Shown here: piece after piece, positions 44,918 through 53,608 of the stretch
Layout of the letters: each line of letters begins with the position of its first letter
How positions within the stretch are numbered: the stretch's first letter is position 1
Assembly: GCA_910587175.1 (NCBI GenBank)
Contig: CAJULH010000003.1
Location: 14,611 to 78,610, forward strand
Source: Candidatus Gastranaerophilales bacterium
Lineage (GTDB): Bacteria; Cyanobacteriota; Vampirovibrionia; Gastranaerophilales; Gastranaerophilaceae
DNA length: 64,000 nt
Direction of reading: 5' to 3'
Made by a program: the position numbers and the translations under genes
Notes under the pieces: model-generated
Databases searched by the model: none
Told to the model about the DNA's origin: nothing
The model's input: only the letters and a program-made list of their open reading frames with translations

Positions 44918-45189
44918 ATATGAAGCTCCTTTTAACTTATTCTTATTATCTTATATATTCAAACTTTTTACAATATTTTTTTGACTTTTTAAAAGAAATT
45001 ATTAATTAAAAAGAGTAAAAGCTTTTCCGGCCTGCCATCATGCCGTATTGTTTTTATAAGAATGGTCGAATATTTATCAACTTTAGTTCATTCAATAAAA
45101 AATCATCTGTTTGAATGACAAAATACTTAGGCATTTTCCCTATACTAATGTTTGGGAGAATAGGTTTTTAAAATTTAAAGGCAAAATCA

Positions 45190-47133
45190 GTGTTTAATTA
45201 CAACTTGATAAACCCTATAAATATTACATACAGAAACCCAAAGCAAGACCCTGCCTATAAAAAGGAGGATGCAAAGGGCTTTGCGGATGGTGATGTGCTT
45301 TCTCCTCTAAATCCTGATGAAAACAGGGGGCAAAGACATTTTCCAAACGGAAATAAAGTCCAGATAGACTATACTAAGAACAAGGTAAATATTGCGCAGG
45401 TTATCGAAGATTTTAAAAGTACTATTGCCGCAATTAATGCGCCTGAGGATATTTCAGGAGAGGTAAATTCCTACCTTGGTTTGGTTGAAATTGAATCCAA
45501 AAAAGAAAAACCGTCAAGAGAGATTATACTTTCAAACCTTAGGAACGCATCCAAAATTTCCGACAGGTTTATTGAAGACAGCCTGAAAAAGCCTTCTACC
45601 GTTGTGGAAGACTGGGTAAATGCACTCTTTTTACAGAATGTGGAATTAAAATCTGACCCAAGCTTTGTAAATGAAGCATTCAGGGTGCAGATTCCTGAAA
45701 ATAAAGGGCAAAACGCTGATGTTTCAAATGCGGCAGACGGAGTATCCGTGTCTGATGCCGGAGTTTCTGCAGGGCACAATGATACTGAAGTATTTAATAT
45801 TGTTTCTGATGCTGGAGCTTTAAATAATAACGAAAATGCAGCCAATGTCTCAAATGTTGCCCAAGGCGCTGCTTTAGATTTGGTTTCCGCATCAAATGAT
45901 TTTCAAAATTCATCTTTAAATATTTATGATATTCCGCAAAACAAGGTTACTTTAAGCGAAATTAAACCTATTGGTCAGGCGAATATTGAATATTTTGATA
46001 CCGGTGTTGTCCAAAATAAATCTGTATCTGAAGGGCATTCTGCCGGTGTTCAGGATATTCCGGCAAAAATGCCTGAAGTTTTTGCATCTGCAATGCCGGA
46101 TGCAGATTACAGGGAAATTGAAGCGCAGCTTCAAATTGCGGACAGATATCAGCAGAGTGTAAAAAATTTAACCTATTCGACTACGGCGCCCGATGAGGGC
46201 AAAGCTATTGCTTTTACGGGTGCCGCTTCTTTTGAGAATCAGGTTTATAAAATAAGTTCTGCTGCAAATGCTTTAGATTCCGGGAAACCTGTGGCAGATA
46301 TCCAGGGAGCGGCGCAGAATACGGTTGTTTCCACTGCGGCTTTAGAACCCGTTTCTGCTATTTCCGCTGACAAGCAGACTGCAATTCCTGTTTTAAAACA
46401 GCTTTCAGAAGAAGAAAAGGCTGCCAGAAATAATTTTGTGCGCGCAAAAAGGATTGTAAAAGAAAACGGCGACCCTTATAACGCTCTGAAACTCTATGAT
46501 GAAGCATTGAAATTAGTTCAAAATTCAGATGATGAAAACCTGAAGGCTGCCATTCATTTTGAAAGAGGCAAAGTTTTTGACGATTATGACTATGCGGAGT
46601 TTGCCCTGAAAGACTACAATAGCGCTACAAAATGCAGTGATAATAATCTTAAAACCCACGCCCATCTTAAGATGGGTAGGATTTATGATGATTATGTAAT
46701 GTTTGACCCTGCTGTGGAACAGTATTCACTTGCGGTTGAAACTTCCGAGGAGGCTAAAAACCTTGCAGGAAAAACAAAAGCGCTAAGATATCTGGCAGGA
46801 ATCTTTGCAGACCGCTACGATAAAGAAAATACGGAAATTTTTAACACACTTGCCATTGATGCTGCGCATGAAACCGGCAGTATTAAACTCATTGCAAAAA
46901 CTTTGATGGAGGCTGCTGAAAATTTTGAATACGTCGGTGAAGATACAAAGGCGCTAAAAACCTACAAAGAGGCTGCAAAAGTACTGTTTGAAACGGGCGA
47001 TTATAACCTGCTTTCAAAAAATTATGAATCTGCATCTGAAATTATGGAAAGGCTTGGAAATGGCGCTAAAGCAATGAGTCTTTTATCAAAAGCTCTTCAG
47101 TATCGTCAAAAAGCTGAACTTCAAACGGCTTAA
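45190..47133 (+). CDS. Long TPR-containing protein with low-complexity middle
   Basis: A 647-residue protein from a GTG at 45190 with AAAGG about 10 bp upstream. The N-terminus is Asn/Ile-rich. Residues 170-410 are low in complexity, rich in Ala, Asp, Ser and Asn, and contain one F-T-G at 342-344. From about 415 to the end there are tetratricopeptide-like helix pairs. There is no signal peptide or membrane helix. It runs 68 bp into the 3' end of convergent aroB. It is probably a scaffold; partners unknown. Confidence 0.75.
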   Translation: MFNYNLINPINITYRNPKQDPAYKKEDAKGFADGDVLSPLNPDENRGQRHFPNGNKVQIDYTKNKVNIAQVIEDFKSTIAAINAPEDISGEVNSYLGLVEIESKKEKPSREIILSNLRNASKISDRFIEDSLKKPSTVVEDWVNALFLQNVELKSDPSFVNEAFRVQIPENKGQNADVSNAADGVSVSDAGVSAGHNDTEVFNIVSDAGALNNNENAANVSNVAQGAALDLVSASNDFQNSSLNIYDIPQNKVTLSEIKPIGQANIEYFDTGVVQNKSVSEGHSAGVQDIPAKMPEVFASAMPDADYREIEAQLQIADRYQQSVKNLTYSTTAPDEGKAIAFTGAASFENQVYKISSAANALDSGKPVADIQGAAQNTVVSTAALEPVSAISADKQTAIPVLKQLSEEEKAARNNFVRAKRIVKENGDPYNALKLYDEALKLVQNSDDENLKAAIHFERGKVFDDYDYAEFALKDYNSATKCSDNNLKTHAHLKMGRIYDDYVMFDPAVEQYSLAVETSEEAKNLAGKTKALRYLAGIFADRYDKENTEIFNTLAIDAAHETGSIKLIAKTLMEAAENFEYVGEDTKALKTYKEAAKVLFETGDYNLLSKNYESASEIMERLGNGAKAMSLLSKALQYRQKAELQTA

Positions 47134-48196
47134 CCGGCAGCACCAGTTTGATTTTTGAATGACTCACTTTTTTGTCGGATTTCATCGCATCAAACATTTT
47201 TTCTTTGTTAAAGTTTTTCATTGTGTCTGAAATCAGTCCGTAGTCTTTAATTAGATTGACAGCATCGCTGAAATACTTATCATCAATGAGCTTTCGCTTC
47301 AATGCTGCTTGAAATGCCATCACCATGCCTGCTGCCACAGCTTCCCCATGGGTATATTTTTTATAATTTGTTATTTTTTCAACAGCATGCCCAAATGTGT
47401 GACCAAAGTTTAAAATTGCCCGTAAACCCTTTTCACACTCATCTTTTGAGACTACCGCCGCCTTCATTGAAACTGAAATGTAAATAATTTCTTCCCAATA
47501 TTCCTTTAAAGCATCATAGAGTGCGCTGTCTGTTTTTTTATCCTGCAGCACCGTGTTTAGGATATTTTTCAGGAAACTAAAAAAGTTGAAATTTTTCTGC
47601 GAAGTGCTATTATTCGCTCCCAGAGCGGTTTTTTCAATAAAAGCATACTTTAAAACTTCACCAAGTCCTGTTTTTATTTGTCTTATATCAAGCGTATCAA
47701 GGGTTTTGGGGTCAATAATTACAAGCTTTGGCTGCTTAAAAGCCCCGATTAGATTTTTGCCGCACGGATGATTAAAACCTGTCTTTCCGCCCACAGAGGA
47801 ATCCACCTGGGATAGAAGGGTGGTAGGAACCTGGACGTAGTCTACCCCTCTTAAAACACTTGCGGCTGCAAATCCGGCTAAATCTCCCACAACGCCGCCG
47901 CCAAATGCTATAATGCAGTCACCGCGTTCGATTTTAGCCTTTAAAAGTCTGCTAATAATGTATTCAAAGGTTTTAAAATTTTTAAATTTTTCCCCGTCTT
48001 CAATTTCTATAACATTTTCAAATCCTTTTAAAAATTCAGGATAAATTTTTGCAATAGTTTTATTTGTAATTACAAAATATCTGCGTCCTGCGCCTAAATG
48101 CTCTTTTAATAAGGTTTTAGATTCATTTAACGCCCCCTCTTTAATAATTATCGGGTAGCTTCTGCTATTTGTCAGTTCAACTGTTAATTTTTTCAT
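47066..48196 (-). CDS. aroB: 3-dehydroquinate synthase
   Basis: The second enzyme of the shikimate pathway. The start is placed at ATG 48196; a TTG three codons earlier is an alternative. The 376-residue product has E-D-G-E-x-x-K, A-F-G-G-G-V-V-G-D-L-A-G-F-A-A, P-T-T-L-L-S-Q-V-D-S-S-V-G-G-K-T and N-F-G-H-T-F-G-H-A-V-E, the NAD and zinc sites of the family. An insert of about 30 residues after G-L-G-E-V-L-K-Y-A-F-I is unusual. It starts inside the 3' end of aroK. Its last 68 bp overlap the convergent TPR gene. Confidence 0.95.
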   Translation of the reverse strand: MKKLTVELTNSRSYPIIIKEGALNESKTLLKEHLGAGRRYFVITNKTIAKIYPEFLKGFENVIEIEDGEKFKNFKTFEYIISRLLKAKIERGDCIIAFGGGVVGDLAGFAAASVLRGVDYVQVPTTLLSQVDSSVGGKTGFNHPCGKNLIGAFKQPKLVIIDPKTLDTLDIRQIKTGLGEVLKYAFIEKTALGANNSTSQKNFNFFSFLKNILNTVLQDKKTDSALYDALKEYWEEIIYISVSMKAAVVSKDECEKGLRAILNFGHTFGHAVEKITNYKKYTHGEAVAAGMVMAFQAALKRKLIDDKYFSDAVNLIKDYGLISDTMKNFNKEKMFDAMKSDKKVSHSKIKLVLPVKPFEVQLFDDTEELLIKDSLL

Positions 48197-48713
48197 AAAT
48201 CCCAACTATCTCATCCACTATTGCTTTTGCACTCTTTCCTACGGTATCTATTTTAAAATCCGTACATTCATATTTTGCCTTTCTTTGGCTTAAGATTTCT
48301 TTGAGTGTTTTTTTCGGGTCTTTTGTCATTAGGAGCGGACGCTTTGTGTCATCCTTTATTCTTTCGTATAAAACGTCATAAGGGGCATAAAGATAGTATG
48401 TACGTCCGATTTCTCTTAGCTTGTTTATATTCTTTTTGGATTCAACAATCCCTCCGCCTGTTGATATGACAAGGTTTTTGCCGGGCTCTATGCCGCAAAT
48501 AGTGTCACATTCCATCTCTCTGAATTTTTCTTCGCCGTAAAGCCTGAAAATTTCAGGAATAGTAAGCTTTTGCGTCTCTTCGATTAAATTATCCAAATCA
48601 ATAAACCCGAGTTTTAATTTTCTTGATAAAATGCTGCCCACGGTGGATTTTCCGGCACCCATCATACCGGTTAAAATTATCGTCTTATTTTTTGCACTAG
48701 AATTTTTTTGCAT
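48177..48713 (-). CDS. aroK: Shikimate kinase
   Basis: Phosphorylates shikimate at the 3-hydroxyl. The start is placed at ATG 48713 (GGAA before it), giving 178 residues; ATG 48722 is close by and possible. P-loop G-M-M-G-A-G-K-S-T is at 16-24, with D-L-D at the substrate site, F-R-x-x-E and S-T-G-G-G-I-V. It overlaps both aroC upstream (17 bp) and aroB downstream (20 bp), so the three aromatic genes are tightly coupled. Confidence 0.95.
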   Translation of the reverse strand: MQKNSSAKNKTIILTGMMGAGKSTVGSILSRKLKLGFIDLDNLIEETQKLTIPEIFRLYGEEKFREMECDTICGIEPGKNLVISTGGGIVESKKNINKLREIGRTYYLYAPYDVLYERIKDDTKRPLLMTKDPKKTLKEILSQRKAKYECTDFKIDTVGKSAKAIVDEIVGIYEKINS

Positions 48714-49875
48714 ATTTTCCATAGTTTTTAAAATTTTCCATAGTCTCATCAAAATTATCCGGTCCGAATTTTTCAAAAAATGCGTCCAGTATTACTATAG
48801 ATGCCATATTCAGTGCAACTGTTCCAAGTGCCTCAACAGCGCTTGTATCAGCTCTTTCAAAGTGTGCCGTTTCTTGGGTTTTAGTTTTGATATTTATAGA
48901 ATTCAGCGGTTTTCTCATAGTTGGAATGGGTTTCATAGAAAGCCTTACGACAATATCTTCACCGTTTGTCATGCCGCCTTCAATGCCGCCTGCGTTATTT
49001 GTTTTTCTTGTTACTATGCTGGTCTTTGTTTGTTTATGTGCTTCAATATCTCGCTTTTCCGGATTTTTTGTATCCTCTGATAAGAATATTTCATCGTGCA
49101 CTTTGGAGCCAAAAAGGTCTGCAACTTCTTTGCCAAGCCCGATTTCTACCGCCTTTACGGCAGGAATACTCATCAGAGCGCCTGCAAGCCTGCCATCCAG
49201 TCTTTTATCCCAGTGTACAAAGCTTCCCAAGCCCACGGGCAGATTTTTAAAGCGGATTTCTACCTCCCCCCCAAGGCTTTCACCCTCTTTTTTTGCAAAT
49301 TCTATAATTTCATCAATTTCTTTTTCTGTTGCTTTGCCACCCACAGAAAGGGTTTTAGCCTCGCCCAGTATATCAAATTTTCTTAGAATATCCTGGCAAA
49401 TTGCCCCTACAGCCACGCGTGTTGCGGTTTCTCTGGCACTTGACCTTTCTAAAACATCTCTTATATCTTTGTGATGATATTTTATAGCGCCGGCAAAATC
49501 AGCATGTCCCGGACGTACACGGGATATTTCTTTTTCTTTTATTTTATCTTCTATTTCTTTTTTTGCGGCATCATCCAAGTTGGCAAAATCAAAATCTTCG
49601 GTGCTCATTGGGATTTTCCAGTTTTCAAAATCCCTGTTTTTAATCTCTATGCAAATAGGCGCCCCTGTTGTTTTTTGAAACCTTACTCCTGATTTAATTT
49701 CAATTTTGTCGGTTTCAATTTTCATTCTTCCGCCGCGCCCTTTGCCTTTTTGGCGGTTTGTCAGTTCATTATTTATAAAGTCTAAATCCAAATAATAGCC
49801 GGAGCCTATGCCTTCTATAATGGCGTTCAGGCACTTTCCGTGCGATTCTCCGGATGTTAAAAATCTTATAGTCAC
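48697..49875 (-). CDS. aroC: Chorismate synthase
   Basis: Makes chorismate from 5-enolpyruvylshikimate 3-phosphate with reduced FMN. The 392-residue length is normal. Signatures seen: G-E-S-H-G near the N-terminus, R-P-G-H-A-D, R-S-S-A-R-E-T-A-x-R-V-A-x-G-A and N-x-A-G-G-I-E-G-G-M-T-N-G. It lies 21 bp after the nif3-like gene and overlaps aroK, placing it in the gmk-to-aroB operon. Confidence 0.97.
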   Translation of the reverse strand: MTIRFLTSGESHGKCLNAIIEGIGSGYYLDLDFINNELTNRQKGKGRGGRMKIETDKIEIKSGVRFQKTTGAPICIEIKNRDFENWKIPMSTEDFDFANLDDAAKKEIEDKIKEKEISRVRPGHADFAGAIKYHHKDIRDVLERSSARETATRVAVGAICQDILRKFDILGEAKTLSVGGKATEKEIDEIIEFAKKEGESLGGEVEIRFKNLPVGLGSFVHWDKRLDGRLAGALMSIPAVKAVEIGLGKEVADLFGSKVHDEIFLSEDTKNPEKRDIEAHKQTKTSIVTRKTNNAGGIEGGMTNGEDIVVRLSMKPIPTMRKPLNSINIKTKTQETAHFERADTSAVEALGTVALNMASIVILDAFFEKFGPDNFDETMENFKNYGKYAKKF

Positions 49876-49896
49876 TTCTTACCTCTTTTTGCGGCA

Positions 49897-50634
49897 TTAA
49901 ATATATTCCCAGGGTATGTGTTCCTGGGCTATAATGGTCTCTACGCCTGTTTTTGCGATTAATCCCTGAATAAGAGGCAGCACCGGAAGTTCTGATTCAA
50001 AATGTCCGATGTCTGCAACTGCAAAGCCGCGAACTTCAAGCGCAGCGTGGAATTTAATATCTCCTGTTATATATAAATCTATGTCATATTCGTTTAATTT
50101 CTTAATATAGCTGCCTCCGGCGCCTGCGCATATTGCTACGTTGCGCACGGTTTCTATATTTGAAGGGTTTATAACCTTCACTCTTTCGCTTCCCACAGAC
50201 ATTTTAACCGTTTGTAAAAGCTCCATCAGGTCGATTTCATCCTTTAGGTGGGCAATTTTTACACATTCATCAACCGTGATAAGGTTTTTAAATCCTAAAA
50301 CGCCTGCAAGTGCGTCAGTGGTTGAACCATAGGTTTTATCAAGGTTGGTATGGGCACTATATATGCAAATATTATGCTTTATTGCTTCTACTATATTGCT
50401 GTCATCAATTTTACTCAATTTGTCGAAAATCAAGGGATGGTGCGTGATTATAAGGTCGCAATCATTTGTAATTGCTTGTCCAAGCGTTTCTTTGGTTAAG
50501 GATAGTGCAATTAAAACCCTGTTAACATAGTCGTGGTGCAGGTTTATCTGCCATCCGGAATTATCCCATGGTTCCATCAAGTCTAAAGATGCATATTTTT
50601 CAATTTTTGAAATGATTTCATCTGTTTTAATCAT
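49897..50634 (-). CDS. Nif3-like dinuclear metal-centre protein
   Basis: A 245-residue member of the Nif3/YbgI family, hexameric proteins with a two-metal site; one relative is called GTP cyclohydrolase I type 2. Metal ligands are visible in I-T-H-H-P-L-I, Y-S-A-H-T-N-L-D and G-H-F-E-S-E. The substrate is not settled for the family. Its start overlaps the coaBC stop by 4 bp. It lacks the extra middle domain of longer members. Confidence 0.92.
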   Translation of the reverse strand: MIKTDEIISKIEKYASLDLMEPWDNSGWQINLHHDYVNRVLIALSLTKETLGQAITNDCDLIITHHPLIFDKLSKIDDSNIVEAIKHNICIYSAHTNLDKTYGSTTDALAGVLGFKNLITVDECVKIAHLKDEIDLMELLQTVKMSVGSERVKVINPSNIETVRNVAICAGAGGSYIKKLNEYDIDLYITGDIKFHAALEVRGFAVADIGHFESELPVLPLIQGLIAKTGVETIIAQEHIPWEYI

Positions 50635-51854
50635 AAAACTTGCTCCAGTATGGCTTTTGCCACGTTTTCTTTGCTGCTTTTTTCGATATGGACTGTATTT
50701 TGGGATTTATCTACTATCCAAACTTCGTTTTCATCAGTGTTTAGGGCTGTTTTTGCCTCATTTGCAATTATAAAATCGGCATTTTTAGCTGCTAACTTAG
50801 CTTTTGCTGTTTCTATAATATTTTCCGTGCCCAGGGAAAATCCTATTGTTTTTTGTTTTTCTTTTTTTATTTTGCCTATATTCTTTAGTATATCAGGGTT
50901 TTGGACAAGTTCAAGAGTCAGGGTTTCGCCGGCATTTTCCTTTGTAAGCTTGCTGCAGCTTGGGTTTTTCACCCTATAATCTGCTACAGCTGCTGCCATT
51001 ATTAAATAATCAGCTTCTTTAAATTTTTCTTCAACCGCATCAAGCATTTCGAGAGCAGAATTTACAAAAGTTACTTTATAAGGACGATTTTCAACCTTTA
51101 TTGTGCTTATAATTTCAACGTCATATCCCATGGAATGGGCGCAATCCGCCAGACACAAACCCATCCGCCCGCTGGAAGCGTTAGATATAAACCTGACAGG
51201 GTCTATGGGCTCACGCGTACCTCCCATAGTCAGCAATATCTTGCTTTTTTTTGTTCCGGAGTTTGAAATTCTTTCAGGGTGTGCGATTTCAAGAATTTTT
51301 TCAAAAATTTTATCAACGTTTGCCATTCTGCCTTTTCCGACAGTTCCGCAAGCAAGCTCTCCTGTCTCGCTTTCGACGATTTTCACACCCTCATTTTGAA
51401 GTCTTAAAATGTTATTTTGGACAAAAGGATTTTCAAGCATTCCTGTGTTCATCGCAGGAGCAATTATAACGGGCTTTTTCATCCCAAAATAAGCGTTGAA
51501 TACACTTGTAATAAGGTTATCGGCGATTCCTGAAGCAAATTTTGAAATAGTATTTGCTGTAATTGGCGCTATAACAAATAAATCCGCCCAATCAGCAAGT
51601 GAAATATGCTCTGTAGTTTCTTTTGGGGCAAACGTATCAATGTAAACAGGGCTGTTTGAGAGGGTTTCTAATGTTTTTGTGCCTATGAATTCAAGTGTGG
51701 CAGGACTTATGACCGTTTTTACACTTGCACCGTTTTTAATCAGCATTCTTATGAGTTCGCAAGTTTTGTAACAGGATATGGAACTTGTAAGCCCTACTAA
51801 AATATTTTTCCCAAATAACCGGGCTTTGCAGGAGTTTTTAGGTTTATTATCCAC
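50631..51854 (-). CDS. coaBC: Bifunctional CoaBC (coenzyme A synthesis)
   Basis: Joins cysteine to phosphopantothenate and decarboxylates the product. Of 407 residues, the N-terminal flavoprotein CoaC half has G-L-T-S-S-I-S-C-Y-K, P-A-M-N-T-G-M and the catalytic Cys in A-C-G-T-V-G-K-G-R. The C-terminal CoaB half (from about 205) has G-G-T-R-E-P-I-D-P-V-R, N-A-S-S-G-R-M-G and A-A-A-V-A-D-Y-R. It overlaps gmk by 8 bp. In many bacteria rpoZ lies between gmk and coaBC, but not here. Confidence 0.96.
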   Translation of the reverse strand: MDNKPKNSCKARLFGKNILVGLTSSISCYKTCELIRMLIKNGASVKTVISPATLEFIGTKTLETLSNSPVYIDTFAPKETTEHISLADWADLFVIAPITANTISKFASGIADNLITSVFNAYFGMKKPVIIAPAMNTGMLENPFVQNNILRLQNEGVKIVESETGELACGTVGKGRMANVDKIFEKILEIAHPERISNSGTKKSKILLTMGGTREPIDPVRFISNASSGRMGLCLADCAHSMGYDVEIISTIKVENRPYKVTFVNSALEMLDAVEEKFKEADYLIMAAAVADYRVKNPSCSKLTKENAGETLTLELVQNPDILKNIGKIKKEKQKTIGFSLGTENIIETAKAKLAAKNADFIIANEAKTALNTDENEVWIVDKSQNTVHIEKSSKENVAKAILEQVL

Positions 51855-52512
51855 ACTCTGCCCCGCTTTCGGCTTTATCCTGATTTGTATTTCCGTCCAT
51901 TAGTTCGTTTTTTTGGTTCTTTTCGTAGTCATACACCGCCTGCAGCTTGTTTAGGGCATTATCTATTTCATCATTTACAATTGAATACTTATAAATTGTG
52001 GATGATTCAAGCTCTTCTTTTACGGCATTTAAGCGCTTTTGAATAGTTGCTTCATCCTCTGTTTTTCGCCCCCTGAGCCGTTTTTCAAGCTCATCTAAAT
52101 CCGGCGGCATAAAAAACACTGTGATGCAATCGGGGAATTTTTCCATAATTTTTTTAGCGCCGTTTGTTTCAATTTCCAAAAGCACGTCAGCCCCTTTTTG
52201 TAAGGCTTTCAGGACAAATTCTTTTTTTGTGCCATAGTAGTTGTCTGAATATTTCGCCCATTCCAAAAGTTCATCATTTTCAATAGAATTTTCAAATTCC
52301 TCATGGGATACAAAAAAATAATTGACACCGTGAACCTCTCCCGGGCGCGGCTTTCGGGTGGTTTGGGATATTGAATAAATTATATTTTTATTATTTTGGA
52401 AAAACTTCTCTAATATTGTGCCCTTGCCTACTCCTGAGGGTCCTGTTATCACAAACAGCTTGCCTGAAGAGGATTTATCTGTCGAAGGCTTTCCTGATTT
52501 CTTACTTTCCAT
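51847..52512 (-). CDS. gmk: Guanylate kinase
   Basis: Phosphorylates GMP to GDP. The start is placed at ATG 52512, giving 221 residues, with P-loop G-P-S-G-V-G-K-G at 24-31, then T-T-R-x-P-R-P-G-E-V and R-x-R-K-T-E-D-E. A Ser/Lys-rich N-terminus of 18 residues and a polar tail of about 20 residues extend it slightly. No ribosome-binding site precedes the ATG. Instead a perfect TATAAT ends 6 bp before it, suggesting a leaderless mRNA. It is the first gene of the run that ends with aroB. Confidence 0.95.
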   Translation of the reverse strand: MESKKSGKPSTDKSSSGKLFVITGPSGVGKGTILEKFFQNNKNIIYSISQTTRKPRPGEVHGVNYFFVSHEEFENSIENDELLEWAKYSDNYYGTKKEFVLKALQKGADVLLEIETNGAKKIMEKFPDCITVFFMPPDLDELEKRLRGRKTEDEATIQKRLNAVKEELESSTIYKYSIVNDEIDNALNKLQAVYDYEKNQKNELMDGNTNQDKAESGAECG

Positions 52513-52518
52513 TCGTAA

Positions 52519-52524
52519 ATTATA
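52519..52524 (-). promoter_or_regulatory. -10 box for gmk, leaderless geometry
   Basis: A perfect TATAAT on the minus strand with its 3' end 6 bp before the gmk ATG, so transcription would begin at or near the start codon. The -35 region falls in a T run and is poor. Confidence 0.5.
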
Positions 52525-52540
52525 CACTAAATTTCAGCAT

Positions 52541-52576
52541 AAAAAAAGATGGCAAAGTATGTTTTTACCATCTTTT
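52541..52576 (-). terminator. Terminator after the LysM/EF-hand gene
   Basis: The stem AAAAGATGG with CCATCTTTT, read on the minus strand, ends in seven U. It lies 36 bp after the stop of the gene at 52613. Confidence 0.85.
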
Positions 52577-52612
52577 AAGAAATTTTATGTACTACCTTAA
52601 AGCCTTGCAGGG

Positions 52613-53431
52613 CTATTGTTCCAGGTAGCTTTCTGCAAATTTACCATCCAGCATTTTTTTATATGTATCTCTTGTTTCGCCTTCTTGCGAGCTGATTTGC
52701 CCCCAGTGAACATATTGTTTGTAGTCAAATTTGCCGTCAGCTTTGCCGTCAGATGAATCTACAAGGTTGTAATATGCCTTCAGTTCGTTGATTTCAAGCT
52801 TATTATCGTGGTTAAAATCAAAAAAGTTAAATGAATTTTCAAGTGTTTGGCGTGTTTCATCATCTATATCCAGCGTGTAGTCTGTACTTTTAGAGTTTGC
52901 TTCTGCCGCGTTTCCCTCTATGTATTCATTCAGGTCTATATAACCATCTTTTGAGCTGTCATATTTTGTCATTTGACCTTCAGCAAGTTCTAAAACCCCG
53001 TAATCTTTGGGATTTTCACTGTCTGGTTTATTGAAATCAAATATACGTCCTTCTATTTCATCATATTGGGCTCTTTGTTTGCTTGCATCCTGGGTTAAAC
53101 CAGCGTTGTAAAGATCTTTGCTTGCTTGTGTACTCCAATTGTTAAATTTTTCATATAAATTTTCATCTGCAGCTACCGCTAAAGGCATATCTTCAGTGTC
53201 CATACTACCTGAAGAGCTGTCTTTGCCGATATTGTTGCCAAATATTGATTCATAATCCGGCAGCGTGATTGTATTGCCGGCAAAAATTGAGTCGGAATCT
53301 TGTATATTATTTGCTTCTGCTAGTTTATCAACTGCTTTTTGTATATCATCATTGTTTTTAAGCTGGTTTCCGTACTGCCTTTTTGCAATATCCCAAAGGC
53401 AATCACCGCTTTTGATTGTATAGTCGTTCAT
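52613..53431 (-). CDS. LysM-domain protein with EF-hand calcium sites
   Basis: A 272-residue protein. An N-terminal LysM domain (about 3-58, Y-T-I-K-S-G-D-C-L-W-D-I-A) normally binds peptidoglycan or chitin. Two canonical EF-hand loops follow: D158-S-S-K-D162-G-Y-I-D166-L-N-E169 and D205-F-N-H-D209-N-K-L-E213-I-N-E216. A third, poorer one is near 225-236. There is no signal peptide, which is odd for a wall-binding protein. Calcium binding is inferred from the loops. It is a single gene between two terminators. Confidence 0.85.
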   Translation of the reverse strand: MNDYTIKSGDCLWDIAKRQYGNQLKNNDDIQKAVDKLAEANNIQDSDSIFAGNTITLPDYESIFGNNIGKDSSSGSMDTEDMPLAVAADENLYEKFNNWSTQASKDLYNAGLTQDASKQRAQYDEIEGRIFDFNKPDSENPKDYGVLELAEGQMTKYDSSKDGYIDLNEYIEGNAAEANSKSTDYTLDIDDETRQTLENSFNFFDFNHDNKLEINELKAYYNLVDSSDGKADGKFDYKQYVHWGQISSQEGETRDTYKKMLDGKFAESYLEQ

Positions 53432-53543
53432 TGTGGTTTTCTCTTTCCTCTTTTTAAAACTCTCGTTCTCTTGCTAAAATAAAAAAGTTTTTGTTATCAA
53501 AATTGCCTTATTTTTGAAAAAACATTAAGAAATATAAAAATTT

Positions 53544-53586
53544 AAAAAGCCGAATTCGGAGGTTTTTTCCTTAAATTCGGCTTTTT
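53544..53586 (-). terminator. Terminator after rpoD
   Basis: The stem AAAAAGCCGAATT with AAATTCGGCTTTTT, read on the minus strand, ends in a U run 23 bp beyond the sigma-factor stop. Confidence 0.88.
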
Positions 53587-53608
53587 GCAATCTTATTTTA
53601 AAATTATT

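Noticed and set aside
48887..49474. A 195-codon plus-strand frame opposite aroC
   Set aside because: aroC matches its family along its full length; the opposite frame is a low-complexity shadow.
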